Shown: one piece after another, positions 1-13,400 of the stretch
Layout: each line of letters opens with the position of its first letter
Numbering within the stretch: the stretch's first letter is position 1
Assembly (NCBI GenBank): GCA_035233585.1
Contig: CP141160.1
Span: 26,541,499 to 26,605,498, forward strand
Direction of reading: 5' to 3'
DNA: 64,000 bases
Source: Antiaris toxicaria
Lineage: Eukaryota; Streptophyta; Magnoliopsida; Rosales; Moraceae
Translations under genes and position numbers: made by a program
The notes under the pieces: model-generated
Database searches by the model: none
Told to the model about the DNA's origin: nothing
The model's input: only the letters and a program-made list of their open reading frames with translations

Positions 1-1159
1 GGCAGTTCAGGGCAATGAACAAAATGAAGAAACTTGCTCTCAAGGTATGCGTACATTCAGTTTCACACTTATTGATGAGTTTTCTTTCAAGATCAATAAT
101 GCTAATTTGCTGGGCCACAACATGATAGGGGGAATGAGGAAGGGGAAGTCAAATCTCCAACCTACCTCATGAGTATGGTTCAAATAAACCACACAATTAA
201 TATTGAGCTTTCACATACGCAAGTTTTTTTTTTTTATAAACTTGGGGTGACAAAATTACTCTCTGCATTTATGGTTGAGTCAGGTGTGGAATTACTGTTA
301 AACTATGCCTGCTACCACATATACACAAGGACATTTTACTTTATTTTTTTAATTCCACTTTTTACTAGGGAAGTAAATACGTGCGTTATAATTCAGGAAA
401 CATTGCCTAAGATTTGGAATTTGTTTTAAGGTAATAGCAGAGAACCTTTCAGAAGAAGAAATCCATGGGTTGAGACAAATGTTCAATAACATGGACACAG
501 ATGGAAGTGGCACAATCACGATAGAAGAACTGAAAACTGGGCTGACCAGGCTGGGATCTAAACTCTCCGAAGCAGAAATACAGCAGCTGATGGATGCTGT
601 GAGTACTACAACACAACCAGTTTCATCATAACAAGAAAAACCATTCTTTGATATCTACACGTTTAAAAAAAAAAAAAAAAAGTCCCACTTACCTATTCTT
701 CTTTCTCTCCTCTCAGGCTGACGTTGATCGAAATGGGGCTATTGATTATCTTGAATTCATTACTGCCACCATGCATCGCCATAGGCTCGAGAGAGACGAT
801 AACTTGTTCAAGGCTTTCCAATACTTCGACAAAGATGGCAGCGGGTTAGTCATTTATGTGTTTTCAAGTGAATCAGATACATAATCTTTTAAGTTACACA
901 TTTCAAGTGTCTTTGTTTTATATTGTTTTACCAGGTACATCACAAGGGAGGAGCTAAGACAAGTTATGACTCAACATGGGATGGGGGATGAAGCCACTAT
1001 AGACGAGATCATTGAAGATGTAGATACTGACAAAGTAAGTTTTTTTTTTTTTCAATGGTTTCTCTCGTTGCAAAATTTGTCCTAATTAAGGTTTTGTATC
1101 CTTTAACGTAGGACGGAAAGATCAATTATGAGGAGTTTGCGGCCATGATGAGAAAATGA
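1..1159 (+). CDS. CPK29: Calcium-dependent protein kinase, 3' end (calmodulin-like domain)
   Basis: This is the C-terminal part of a plant CDPK, a Ser/Thr kinase activated by calcium binding to its own calmodulin-like domain. Coding exons in the window are 1-44 (first whole codon at 3), 431-598, 717-844, 935-1034 and 1112-1159, all with GT-AG borders. The first exon encodes the autoinhibitory junction (QFRAMNKMKKLALK). Four EF-hands follow with intact loops: MDTDGSGTITIEEL, DVDRNGAIDYLEF, FDKDGSGYITREEL and DVDTDKDGKINYEEF. The protein ends FAAMMRK with no long tail. The kinase domain lies upstream of the window. The family is certain. The symbol CPK29 rests on position next to the pseudouridine synthase gene, as I recall for At1g76040/At1g76050, and is less sure. 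A likely poly(A) signal (aataaa) is near 1213. Confidence 0.93.
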
Positions 1160-1940
1160 ACGCTAGATTATGATGAGAAACAGAGATAAATTGATCTGTT
1201 ATTTACCATGTAAATAAATCAACATTTGTATGCCATGTCTTTGCTTACCTTGTTCTTTTATCCTTTTTTCTTTTTTTTTTAAAATAAGCTTCTCGCCTGT
1301 TCTTGGGAGATCCATGTAAAATTTGGATGTTGTAGATTATACAGGCGATTCTAGATATATGAAAATTACATACGATGTTGCAAGTGTTGATGTATCTTTG
1401 TTTATTAAGTAATATTTTAATAAAATTCGACTAAAACCAGTATGTCAACGCCATTTTTATTTTAGTTACCTTAGTGTTTCTTTTTATTTGTTTAGAATAA
1501 GAAAAGAATTTGCAAAACTTATGCTTGTTGGAGCTTCTCGTTTTGTTTTGTTTTGTTTTTGTCCTTTGTTCTTTTTTTTTAGTGAGCATTTCTTTTGTTT
1601 TTTGAGAATTAAACGGAGGATTTTAAAACAACCTCAATCAACACTTTTACCAATAAACGACATGGCAGCAGACTTTAAACTCTAAAATGACATACACTTT
1701 TACCAACAAACGACATCAAATTCTAAAAACGACACGTTTCTTGAACCGAAATGTCGTTGAATCAAATTAGGGACAGCAACCACCTAAAAAAACGATGACG
1801 TAAGAAAAGCGACAACGGCTTAAATAAAACGCACGGTGAGCTCTCTACCCAAACGACAACAAATAAAGGGGGTACAAAAAAAAGACAACGGCGCAAGAAA
1901 AACGCACGAAAAAGGATGCCGTTACATTTCCCTCCCATTT

Positions 1941-1975
<35 letters not shown>

Positions 1976-2029
1976 TGGGTTAAATCCTCTTATTTTCCCT
2001 TTACATGTAAATTTTTCAGAGCTTACAAA
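1160..2029. other. Intergenic: CPK 3' UTR and pseudouridine synthase promoter
   Basis: The first ~100 bases are CPK 3' UTR. From about 1625 to 1900 the + strand is unusually rich in AACGAC-type words (about ten, for example aaacgacat, aacgacacg and gcgacaacgg). A (CT)n run at 1944-1972 follows, in the probable 5' UTR. No other gene is visible. Confidence 0.6.
1944..1972. repeat. (CT)n microsatellite in the 5' leader
   Basis: About 14 uninterrupted CT units lie 58-86 bases upstream of the chosen start codon. CT-rich leaders are common around plant transcription starts, which supports a leader here and not a coding sequence. Confidence 0.9.
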
Positions 2030-5000
2030 ATGCCGTCACTCTGTTGCTTGTCTTCCTCCACAAAGGCTTTATTCTCCTCTCCTCCTCTCTTCCTTTCCTT
2101 CCTTCCTCCAAACCCTAGATTCTCTTTTGCTTCTTCCTCTTTCTTTTCTTTTCAATGTCATTCTCGGCTTCCGATCTCCGTCAGAGCCAGTTCTAGCTTC
2201 ACCGCCGCCTCAATTTCCAACTCAAACGAAGAAGTTCTCGCCGGAGTTAGGCCTAATTTCGCCGGCGTTAGGTTGGAGGAGACGGTTACAGTCGATTCCG
2301 GCAAGGTCAGGCTCGATTCCTGGATCTCTTCTCGCGTTAGTGGAATCAGTAGAGCTCGTGTGCAATCTAGCATCCGATTAGGGCTCGTTAGGATTAATGG
2401 CCGGATCGTCGATAAGGTAACCCCATCACTTCATCAGATTCGATTATGATTTTCTATTTCTTCGAGATTTATGCTCGATTTGGTTGAGATTATGTAGGTT
2501 TCGCAGAATGTCAAAACTGGAGACAAAATCGATTGCACAATCTCCGAGTTGCAGCCGTTGAAGGCTGAGGCTGAGGATATTCCTTTGGATATTGTTTATG
2601 AAGACGATAGCGTGCTTGTCGTTAACAAACCTCCACACATGGTAATGCCTTCACTCTTCTGACGAACAGCGTTTAAGCTCTTGGTACTTTTTTTCCCATT
2701 AACTGTTACTTAGGATCAAAAATTGGAAAATTCAGTTAATTCACCGAACTGAAGTTTATTTGTTGTCGATGTTAAGATGTAGTCATAGAACTGCTTGTCC
2801 GGAGAGGAAAAAAGTTGCTGATATCCGTGTTAAGGATAGACTAAGGCTGTTTGTTCTTATCTTTTCAAAGAAACAAAAATTTCTAACAAGCCTTACCGAG
2901 ATTCATGTCAAACGTTAAGTCAAGGTCATTGTATTTTGAATGTCGAGGGAATTGCTGAATTTCCTTACAGTTAATATGCATAGATTGCCTGCTCAATTGT
3001 ATTTTAATACGAAAATATCTTTTGAAGGTAGTTGAGCAATTTTGAAATCGATGGGAGGAATATGGAGGAAAACACATGTAAAACCAAAATCTTAACGGAG
3101 GTTCCCTTTATGTGTCTGTTTCTCTTGCCTCACTAAGGTTGGATTTGTCTTCCTAGGCTTCTATCCTTGAATAGATGATGGCAAGCAAAAAAGAAGTTAA
3201 AATAATTCAGTGATTTCGAGAGTCATAATTTAATCCAGCGATTTCAAGTATGTTGTATCATCCTCCTTTGTAACCAAATGGAGAAAATGATGGACTCCAT
3301 TTAAATAAGTTCTTATGTTTGTTGATGTCATTGTGGATAAAATTATGACATTATAGGGTCATTTTCTTTCCTTCCTGGGATTTAGGTTGTCCATCCAGCA
3401 CCTGGCAATGCTACAGGCACACTTGTGAATGGAATTCTTCACCATTGTAGTCTTCCTGCAGTTGCATTTTCAAACGAGGAAATTATTTACGATGATGAGG
3501 ATGCTTGTTATGATGAATTGAGAGGTCACCTGGATGAGAGTACCTCTGAAGCTTCTGTACGTCCTGGAATTGTGCACCGATTAGACAAAGGCACTAGTGG
3601 ATTGCTTGTTGTTGCAAAGGTAGTGAACAATTAAGTCAGGCCATTTCATTCAGTGAGACTGACGTAAAGTTATGGTATTCCTTATTCTTTATGCTTTGAT
3701 GACAGGATGAACATTCTCATGCATATTTATCTGAGCAATTCAAGTTACACACAATTCAGAGAGTATATGTTAGTCTTACTTCTGGTGTGCCCTCCCAACC
3801 TTCTGGACGTATTGAGGTTCCAATCGGCCGGGATCCAAATAATCGGATTCGTATGGCTGCTATCAATAGTAAACAGGCTCGACATGCTGCTAGTAGGTGA
3901 TTTATGGTCCTTTATTTAACTCCTGATCATGCTATGGATCGTGAGTCTTATCTTTAGGCTTAAATTATTTGCTGAAAATTCTAACTGATGATTGTGTTTC
4001 TATTTGGTTTCATAATTTTTTTTTTTTTTTGATATAATATGGATGAAAGTTTTTATGAGTTTGAATCTGATTGAAAAGTAATTGGTTTGCCATGTTACTA
4101 ACTAGCTTGTTTTCCAAAATTGATATGAAAACACTGTTTACGAAATAGTTTTAGTTGTTTCAGTCCTTGGAGGAGAACCTTTTACTCCTATAGCAGTGTA
4201 ATATTTTTTGTTGGTCTAGAACTATTCCGATAATTAATAATATTGGCTGTGTGATATTTGAATATAGTGTCTTCCAAGTTCAAACTTAGATCTCTATGCT
4301 TGTCTATTCTTATTAAGTGGAAAAAGGTACTTGACTCGATGATCATATGGGTGTAAATTCTCTTTTGGGTAGTATGCTTTCTTATCCTGTGCTATATATA
4401 TATATATTTAGACCATTCGCACTTGGCAGGTAGCTTAAAGATTTTTGTCTTGAGAATTTTATATGTGGCGACCCCCACGTACGTTACCATACCAACCAGC
4501 CGAACTCTGATGCCGACCGCTGGCTGGCAACCTCGTGGGTCGTCATCCTCTTACTTAACTTATTTAACTTTCTATTCTTAACGTTCTCATTTTGAAGCGG
4601 AAGCAATTTCTATAGCAAATTTTTTTTTTTTTTTAACTTACATATATATATACCTATAACTCTATTATACTCTTATAACCTATAATTCATAAATTTCTTT
4701 CTTTCATCTTCCTTTTTGAACGCTCAGCGAAAGACTCATGGTAGTACCATACTCTCGCCCAGTCCCTTGGCACGTGCAAATCCGTCTGTTGTCCATCATA
4801 CTACTTTAAACTAACAGGTTGCTTACCTGCAACATATAAACAACTAATGAGCTAGATGCTCAGTAAGTTCAAACATACATTCATTAACTTATAAACACTG
4901 GTAATATATATTATTACTAGAATATATGACATCACATATATACACATCATACACATCGTCTATATATATCCTCGAAACATAACATATTATGTGAGCTTCC

Positions 5001-8000
5001 TCATGCTCATTTATCTCTTCGCTAATCATTCTCATCATTCTATTGATAATCTCTTATCATTCTATTCTAATTTCTTCATTTCTTTTCTTCTCATTCCTAT
5101 CATTCCTTAACTTTCTGTTCTAAATCTTTATAACTTCTCTATCGCTTTGTCATCATCTCTTAACATTTCATATCTTAAAAACTAGTAACATACACACTAG
5201 CATAACATCACGTATATAATTCTATTATGTTTCATATCGTTTGTTTCTTTTTATATCGTTCTTTACTTTTTTTTTTCTTTTCGTATCATTTCTTTTCGTA
5301 TCATTTCTTTTCTTTTCATGCTCTTTTCCTTTTTTTTCTTTTCTTTTCTTTTCATGTTCTTTTCCTTTCTTTTCTTTTCTTTTCTTCTCTTCTCTTTTCT
5401 TCTCTTTTCTTTTCACTCTTCTTTCGTTTGTTTTCTTTCCACTTTCCTTTGGTTGGGCCCGTTGTTGGACGTACCTAGTTGCGCACGGACAGTGGGAGGA
5501 GGGGGAGCGACCCACCAACCTACCTCACAGTCACATAAAAACCGCACTTTCGGAGTTGGTCCATCCTATAATCTACCGCACCTTCGGGGTAGCGCCACAT
5601 CTACGCGGAGGATATAGACCGGAAGTCTCGACCTTGTAGGGAGACTGGTACGCCAACAACTTAAGTTTTCAGTCTTATTATCTTGTAGGCTTTTATTTTT
5701 CTTATATTGATTTTTCGTTGTACGTCTTTTTCATGACATTCATCATCTTTCCTTTCTCATTTTTCATAAAACATTCCATGGAATATTTGTTCTTTCATTA
5801 TTTTTCTTTTCTTAATTCTTTACTTTATTTGTGTGAATCATGTTAATCACACTTTAGCATAGCATATATAGCACATATTACTTATATATTATCACACCAC
5901 ATCACATCATAACAACCAAAAACACATTTATTTGTGTGCAGACAATTATTCTCTGTTTATCTTATCATTATATTCCTATCGATCATTGCTTATCGTTCTA
6001 TTCTATCAATCACATCTTATCGTTATATTCTAATCCTTTCATCATACCTTTCATCATAACCTATCATTACTTCTCTTTCTTGTCTAACTCTTTGCTTTCA
6101 TATCATTTTTCATAAAACCCATATCATTTCGTTATCATAAAACATACCCTTTTCTTAATTTTTTTCATCACCGATCATCGTTGCTCTATCAATCATAACC
6201 TAACTTTCATAAAACTTTTCATAAAACATCTATTCTTTCCTTTCATATCTCATCTCTTTCTTATGCATTCTACCATAATATTCTTGTTCTTACTCTTTCC
6301 ATTCTTCTATCCCTCTTTATCACATCGTTACTCTCATAAAGCTTTTAAAATGTCTTTCCTTCATAATTCAATATATACATATATTTATATGTATATATTC
6401 TTTTTATAATTATTTATTTAAAATATATCTTTTAACTTCATCATAGTATTGCTATAGTATTACTATAGCATCATCATAAATCACATCATGACATTTGCAT
6501 ACAAAACATATAATCACAATAAGCTTGTTCATAGTTGCAGATGGGTAAATGTCTGAACTTACTCATAGCGTGCTTATCCCCTTCTTGGAATCCATCGACG
6601 TCCTTTGTCGCGTCTGGATCGGGTTCCTACAGACAAACTTTGTCCGTTAATCACATTTTCATTCATAGCCTTTATTTAATTAAAAAGCTTAATTCTGATC
6701 TTATAACCCTTAATTATAGTCTTAGGACAGCTTTTTAAACCTTAATGGCCATTTTCGAATTTTTCTCCAACTTTTGAAAAATTATGATTTTACCTCTAAC
6801 TTTTGACAAATTTACAATTTTGCCCTTGAGTGATTTTTCATGACTTAAACCTCGATTTTGGTTTTTACAAACTTCATTACCCTATTCCGGGGTCATTGGG
6901 GCTCTTTTCCCATAATTTGAGAATCTTTGGACAAAATGACCATTTTGCCCCCTGATGGGTCGTTTAACCATAACATTTTTATTTTCATACTTAGACTGGA
7001 TTTTCTAAATCCAAAATCATCAAATTAACTTTTTAAATCTTATCGGACCCTTTTCCGGATCAATTCTTATCATTTTACCAATTTTCACATTCCCGGCCCT
7101 CGGAAAGTACTATTCCGACCTAGGGATCGGTTTCATGTTTTTCTTCCGTTCTAGGGTTTCGAAGGGTCGATTTACTAATTATAACTTGCCCCTTCTTTTT
7201 CCATGCCCTAATTCCTTGAGGGGGTTCGGGTTACCTTCCCGATCATATTTTTACCCCTCGTTTCCCATATTACCCCTGATGCCATTTTTAGAAATTTCGA
7301 TAGCATTTCCCCTTAATTTTTGAGGTTCTAGCGTTTGGGAAACGCCTGAAAACCATCTATCCTGATCTAATTCTATCACGTACTATACCAGAGGCCTAGA
7401 TTTTACGTAAAACTCACACTGTTTACGTAAAATCGTTACATCATCACATATTTTTCTTTTTCTCCGTTACAGTCATTTTCTTCTTTTTACATACATTCTT
7501 TTCCATAATTTTCATACCAATAATTATAAAATCATACAATAGTCCCAAACAATTAAATTGCGGAACGTAAAAAGGTCGGGATTTATACCGAATTGCAGTT
7601 CGGTCTCGACGGCATAAACCCTAATTCTTTGTTCTTCATATTTGAGGTCCCGTCTTGCAAATCCGACTCCGCGGATGCTTCCGGAACGTCGAAAATAGGC
7701 TAATGGGTCAAACTTCCATTTTCGGTCAACGATCGCCGTTGACCGCCGTTGACCGGCGGCGACGGTGGCAAGTGGGTAGTCCATCTTGAAGATCTCGACG
7801 TGAGGAATCCATTGGTGGCTTCAATTTCACCATTCGACACCTCTATCGCCGGAAATCGCCCCTCAAAAAACCGGCGGCGGCGGCGAGCTTGAATCTCCAT
7901 TTTCCGGCGATTGTTACCCAAAATTGATTTGGGGTTTTTGATCTACGTGTTGTTCTGAGCATTTTGATACCAACCTTGCAACTCAACTCCGCCGGAAACG

Positions 8001-10153
8001 GCGGATTCGGCGACGGCGACGGCGACGGGCGGAGTTGGGCGGCGCGATCCGGCGGCCGTTGGGCTGAAACTCCACCTGGGTTTTGTTCTACTCTTCACCA
8101 CGAGTCTTTTGAGACCGGTTTCAGCTTGATCGGACGTCGGACGGCGGAGATACGGCTTCGCGAATTTTCCGGTGGCCGATGGCTTCGGGCGGCGCGTGCG
8201 GGCTCCTCCGGCGTCGGTTCCGTCGACTCGGCACACCGTTGAACTCAGCTCGGCGAGAGCTTTCCGATGACACTGGCGGTGTCGAAAACGGACACCATTT
8301 CCGGTGGTCAGTTACTATTCATCAATGGGGGTAGAGAGAGAAAGAGAAACGAGGAGAGAGAGAATTTGTGGACAAATGAGGAAATTCCACTTTTTTCCCG
8401 CTCTTTATATACTTTTTCGCCCAAAATTTCAACATGGGCTATCCTGATTAATTTGGGCGTCCTGAATCCAAATATATCAGTTTTATTTTCATCTGAAGTC
8501 ATCTTGACCCGTTTCTGATATTGCGAATTTTTGATCAAAAATTACCTTTGTATTCAATTATCAAATTTGAGCGTGCTGATAGGCTATCCTAACTAATTTG
8601 GGTGCGCTGAACCCAAATTTATCAGTTTTATGTCAAGATAATATCATCTTGACCTACTTCTTGATACTGTGAGTGGCACACACGTGCACACACATAATAT
8701 CACTATTACTCATTTTTCATCCTTTAACATTGTTAAAACATTTTATTTTAGTTTTAAATAATATTAAATCACTAAATTTCACATTTTAACGCTTAAATTC
8801 AATGTGTAATTACTTTCCGAGAAATATGAATTTTCCCGGTTGTTACATTATAAGATGAGCGTTACTTTCATATATTCCATCTATGAGTTGCTATGCTCCA
8901 TCTGAATTGGAAGTCAAGACTTTTTGGGTTCCGATGCATGTAAGAGTTGTTTGAACCATTGCAGGTACAAAGTAATTGAAGTCCTTAATGGTGGTGGTTC
9001 TGCACTGGTTGAGTGGAGATTAGAAACCGGGCGTACTCATCAGGTAACTATACAATTTGAAAGCTTTACACATTTTAGTTAATATAGTCTGTGAATATTC
9101 ATTGTTAGTTTGAGGAAGTTGCATGAGGAATAAGTTAAATTAAAACTCTGTTTTAGAAAGCCTTGTCTTTGGCATATATCGTTCTGCATTATAAATCTGA
9201 AACAAATTAATACTACTTCTCAATGCCTTCAAATTCTACTCGTAGGCATACATAAATCCCTGGTGATACTGCATATTTACTTTTGCATTAAAGAAAGAAC
9301 TTGAGTTTCTGTAGCAAAATATTAGAACAATGTATAGCATCCAGCGTCATGAATTTAAGTAACCATCAGCCTAGAATTTTGCGTTTTCTGTAAAGATTAG
9401 ATTGGTAAAATTTTCACACTGGTGCCAAGGTTAAATATATATTTTTATTCCCAAGCGCACCAACATTGCAGATATTATGATTTACGTTATTCTTCTATAT
9501 ACTAGTTGGATTCTTTATCACACTGTTGACATAATGTGAATATTTGATTATCCAATCTGTCTTTGTTTGTACAATTTCCAAACCAACTTGAAATTACACG
9601 GATGGTTTTTAAGTATATAACAGGTAGACATATCTTATGCAATGTTGACATATATAGCATCAATCATAATAGTTTATTGTGCTTCGTGTATCACTTTATT
9701 TTTTTATATTTAATAAAAATCTCGAGTCACTCATCGTTTGTTCACATTTCTGCCCTGTTTCCAAAGTAGATCCGTGTACATGCAAAGTACTTGGGAATTC
9801 CTCTACTAGGTGATGACATGTACGGAGGGACCAAGAGCATGGCTTTATCACTGCTTCGTCCTAGAACTCCATCTAGCCGACATGGTCAACTCTTGAAGCT
9901 GGTCTCTGGATTTGAGAGGCCCTGTCTCCATGCTCTGGCTCTTGGGTAGGGCAAAGACCCTAAATGTGTCATAATATTTTCTTTTCAAAGGACAAGATTG
10001 ATACTGAGTTGTGATGCTTATTACCAATGATGCTTGGCAATCTTTTGTAGGTTCAGACATCCATATACAGAGAAGAACATACATTTTACATGCCCACCTC
10101 CTGCGGACTTTGCTGAGATATTGAGACAACTTCAAAAAATTGGCACCGTTTAG
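2030..10153 (+). CDS. RluA-family RNA pseudouridine synthase, chloroplast-type (RNA pseudouridine synthase 2-like)
   Basis: It isomerises uridine to pseudouridine in RNA, probably plastid rRNA. Seven exons: 2030-2416, 2498-2641, 3386-3619, 3706-3896, 8965-9043, 9770-9945 and 10051-10153. Phases are consistent and give 437 aa, close to the Arabidopsis homologue I recall (At1g76050). Residues 1-60 are Ser/Phe-rich, like a transit peptide. An S4-like RNA-binding segment (LDSWISSRVSGISRARVQSS) covers about residues 90-130. The catalytic motif HRLDKGTSG places the nucleophilic Asp at residue 244. GRTHQ-IRVHAKYLGIPLLGD closes the fold across the exon 5/6 junction. The start was set at 2030. An in-frame ATG at 1916 would encode the CT repeat and looks like leader. 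Intron 4 (3897-8964, 5.1 kb) holds a 4.4-kb solo LTR, while the other introns are 81-744 bp. Confidence 0.93.
5260..5430. repeat. Polypyrimidine (CTTTT)-type tract inside the LTR
   Basis: About 170 bases are almost purely C/T on the + strand, built from irregular ttttctttt and catgctcttttcc units. The Phe/Ser-rich and Lys/Glu/Arg-rich open frames crossing it on both strands are products of this composition and not genes. Confidence 0.85.
8436..8672. repeat. Tandem duplication inside the LTR, period ~145 bp
   Basis: Position 8436 starts ggctatcctgattaatttgg and 8582 starts ggctatcctaactaatttgg. Both continue through atcagtttta and catcttgacc to a gatat/gatac end. The homologous part is about 90 bases long. 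It lies just upstream of the minus-strand TATA-like word of the LTR. Confidence 0.8.
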
Positions 10154-10192
10154 GTATTTTCTCCTTTACGATACGTGTGCTTCATTTGTTTA

Positions 10193-10492
10193 CCGCATTG
10201 CATTCGCATTACATTTAAACACAAGGCAATTTTCATTTAAATGCAATAGTATTGAATTCAAATACCAATCACATTATATTTTAAATCCAATATAATCACT
10301 ATTCATCATTCCACTTTTTTTACTATTTTTATCAATCACATCACATACAATACAATTCAAATATTTTTCATCTAAATAAATTTGTATTTGAATGCAATAC
10401 AAATACTTTTTATCTAAATGTATATTTCATATTATATTTAATGTGTTACATTCAAATACAATACGAATACAGTGCATTACTCAAACGTCCCC
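10193..10492 (-). mobile_element. Tourist-like MITE, copy A
   Basis: AT-rich copy of the MITE family described at 30938-31254, in reverse orientation relative to it. The right end reads ctcaaacgtcccc followed by TTA at 10493-10495. The left end is decayed and its border approximate. It lies 39 bases past the pseudouridine synthase stop codon, so it may be part of that gene's 3' UTR. Confidence 0.65.
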
Positions 10493-10495
10493 TTA

Positions 10496-13400
10496 ATTAT
10501 TGCCACTGTCAGGTATCACTTAGAGGAGTTTATTTAATGTGTCCTCTGTGCTTGACATACGAAGGTCCCAAAATTTTGAAATACTGTAGAGAAACTGTCG
10601 AGCCTTTTAGCCATTAAGTCTCATTTGGTTTTTTTGCAGTTCATGTTTTTAGTGGCAAAGTAACAAACAACTATTCCACGGTCATTGTGAAAAAACGGGA
10701 CTGTAAGATTTCTGCCGAAAGGAACTTAGGATGGGGGAACTACACGGTTATCTTTCGCCCTAGAGATCAACTTGGAGGTTAATGGCATTCCTTTTCACTT
10801 TTCTGAAAATGTAAGTGTTTGATCCGCAGCCCTCTGCTTGGGAACGGTTGTTCTTCAGCGGTCTTAAGTGCGGCGCCTTAAGGCACTAGCAGGTGGGTAG
10901 AAAGTTATGCAAAAGCTGCAGTCAACCGTACAACTTGCCGGAAATAGTAGATCGTAAGAGGAAAAACATGTTTGCAGAAGAAATTGGACCGTTGAATGCC
11001 CGGACAGAAAATTAAAAAAAAAAAAAAAAAAAAACTGTTAATCTGACACACACTTCCTCGCGTTCTCAAGACATGATATGCCGATAGCGAACCAATTATC
11101 CATTGTGGTCGGATCACTGACCAAAGATTGGATGGAATTGGAGTGTAAGGTTTAAAAATCCAATTAGATTGAATTTGATTTAATTTTTGAGTATCAAATT
11201 CAATTAATCGATCTCACTTAATCAATGTAATTTTTTTAAACAATATGGTTTTATAATTTTATTCATTTAAAACTTAACAAATACGTACTCAGTTTTTAGA
11301 ACAGTTTGAACACTTCATTCTGAGGTAAAAACCCAAGTCTTTAGTGCTCTTATGAATATTGTTTCGCATCTTCATTTTAAGTTATCTTTCATAGACTTTT
11401 CTCAAATTAATATTCACGAATATTCACGAATAATTGTTTGAATTGAATTATTTCTTAAACTAAAATAGACACTAGGAAAAATCGATATCCAGTGCAATCT
11501 AACTTTGCTTAATCTGTTTGGATTGGATGCTCACATAGACTTTTCTCAAATTAACTTTGCTTAATCGATATCCAGTGCAATCTAACATAGCTAGAAATGA
11601 CTTCGTACAAGCAAAATATAGGTGAGAACAGTTTTCGACCATGTTAGGTTTTTGATAAGTGCATATCATGTTTTGAACTTACCATTGAATTATTAAATCA
11701 TAAGCCAATGCTTCTCATACCATGATATATATATATATATATGTGCAGCTGTAATAAGAACTAATGGAACTTTGGGTCTAGTAATTCTAATCCAAAGATA
11801 TCATGATGGCGAAAAAAATTGATCAAATCATATTTTGTATCAAGTTTGTAGGCATAAAGCCTAATGTGACAATGTCTCGAAATAATAGTGCTATAACAAC
11901 TTTTTGGAAAAAAAAAAAAAAAAAAAAAACGTTGGATTAACAGTTCCATGATTTCACACTATAAAACATTGTAGCAAAATTTTCCGCGCATTCTCGTTTC
12001 CCGGACTTCATGTTTATGATATATATATTTTTTTTATTCAACTGATGTTCTACATTTTGAATATATACCAGATCCTATTTTGGTAATATATAGATAAAGA
12101 ATAAATGGGAAAGAATAAAAGATGGGTTAAAGCTCGACAACTAATCTGTAAAGATTTCAATGGTTAAATTTTTATCCACAATGATCCCGGTAAAGAACTC
12201 TGATAGGAATGATCCTGCACGTAAAACTAAGATATGTAAATTAAGAGCATGTTTACTTTACACGGAAAGAAAGGGAAAGGGAATAGTCATTGTCCTTCCT
12301 TATTAATCGCGTATTTACTTATAAAATAGGAAATAAAAATTTAATGACCCCACACAATGTTGAAAATGAAAAAGAAAACATCAATACTTGCATCTCTTGG
12401 TATTGATTCTTTGTCGACGAGAGTAGATACCTAAGTTTTCTTATTTACTATTAATAAGTTTTCATGTGCTCTTTTTAATTGTGCAAAAGATATTTTAATA
12501 ATTATATTGATAAAATTAATATTACAAGAAAGGAAACGAAATTATTCCCTGCAAATAAATACAAAAAAGGGAATAAATGATTCTCTTCCTTAATATTTTA
12601 CTTTACTTTTTAATCTCATTACTTTTTCCATTACATTCTTTTACAGTAAAACTTGCTTTTTATATAATAAACATAACTTAATTCCTTTGATAAAAAGATA
12701 AACACCTTATAGGGGATGTAATAAAAAAAGTTCTTTTAATCATAATGATGTCTAAAAAATGAATTTACGTTCATTCATCTAATATGGTCGGAGCAAGGAT
12801 GCCGATCAAAATTTTTATTAGCAAAAGCATTTTAGAGAGACAATTTTAAAATGTCAAAAAAGCCTCACTTTTCAATCTGCATTAAACGTCAGATTTTGTC
12901 ACATATATACACTTGATCATTATATCAAAAATCTAAACGACATAGAAGTTATGAAATGAATCTAGAGACACGAATTGTGGCATGCCACCTTATATTCTCT
13001 AGTTTTTTTTTTTTTTGCTGGTTATAGTTTATAATAGTTGTAAATTATAACTACACTCTAAACAAGACTAAAATTATGTCCATTGTTGTTTTTATCCTAG
13101 TTAATCTCACTTAAAATTAATTTTTTTCGGTGTTTTTACGTTCTAAATGCTATACGCGTATGTCCCTTTTTTTTTTTTTTTTGTGGAAAGGTTCTCTAGA
13201 AGAAATCCTCATCCTTGCCCCCCTTACATCCCTACCGATTAGTCATTTAAATTGACGTCAATAAACTAAATTACTACAACGTTAATTGTTTTAACTTGGA
13301 ATATTAGGACCTACAACGTATTGCATCTACAACTTTTTAAAAATAATAAATTTAATAATGTTCCACTCTATCTGTTGTCATTTTCTTGAAATTTAACTTG

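Larger units (their letters stand above)
4459..8852 (-). mobile_element. Solo LTR of a Ty3/gypsy-type retrotransposon with TTATA target duplication
   Basis: The element spans 4464-8847 (4,384 bp) and is bounded by direct repeats TTATA at 4459-4463 and 8848-8852. It starts TGTGGCGACCCCCACG and ends CCCGGTTGTTACA, so both ends have canonical TG...CA. Read on the minus strand it begins TGTAACAACCGGG and ends GGGGGTCGCCACA, which resembles long LTRs of the Del/Tekay chromovirus lineage. That family call is from memory. A TATA-like word (TATATAAA) lies on the minus strand at 8404-8411, consistent with an LTR promoter antisense to the host gene. There is no gag or pol, primer-binding site or second LTR inside, so it is best read as a solo LTR left by LTR-LTR recombination. 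Confidence 0.85.

Noticed and set aside
1916..2029. In-frame upstream ATG that would extend the pseudouridine synthase by 38 residues
   Set aside because: The extension is encoded by the (CT)n run and gives Leu-Ser repeats. The ATG at 2030 begins a normal transit peptide.
5225..5518. Lys/Glu/Arg-rich and Phe/Ser-rich open frames
   Set aside because: They are low-complexity translations of a polypyrimidine tract inside the solo LTR.
7524..8242. Arg/Gly-rich open frames on both strands, CpG-rich
   Set aside because: They lie within the solo LTR and show no gag or pol similarity. The GC-rich composition explains the open frames.
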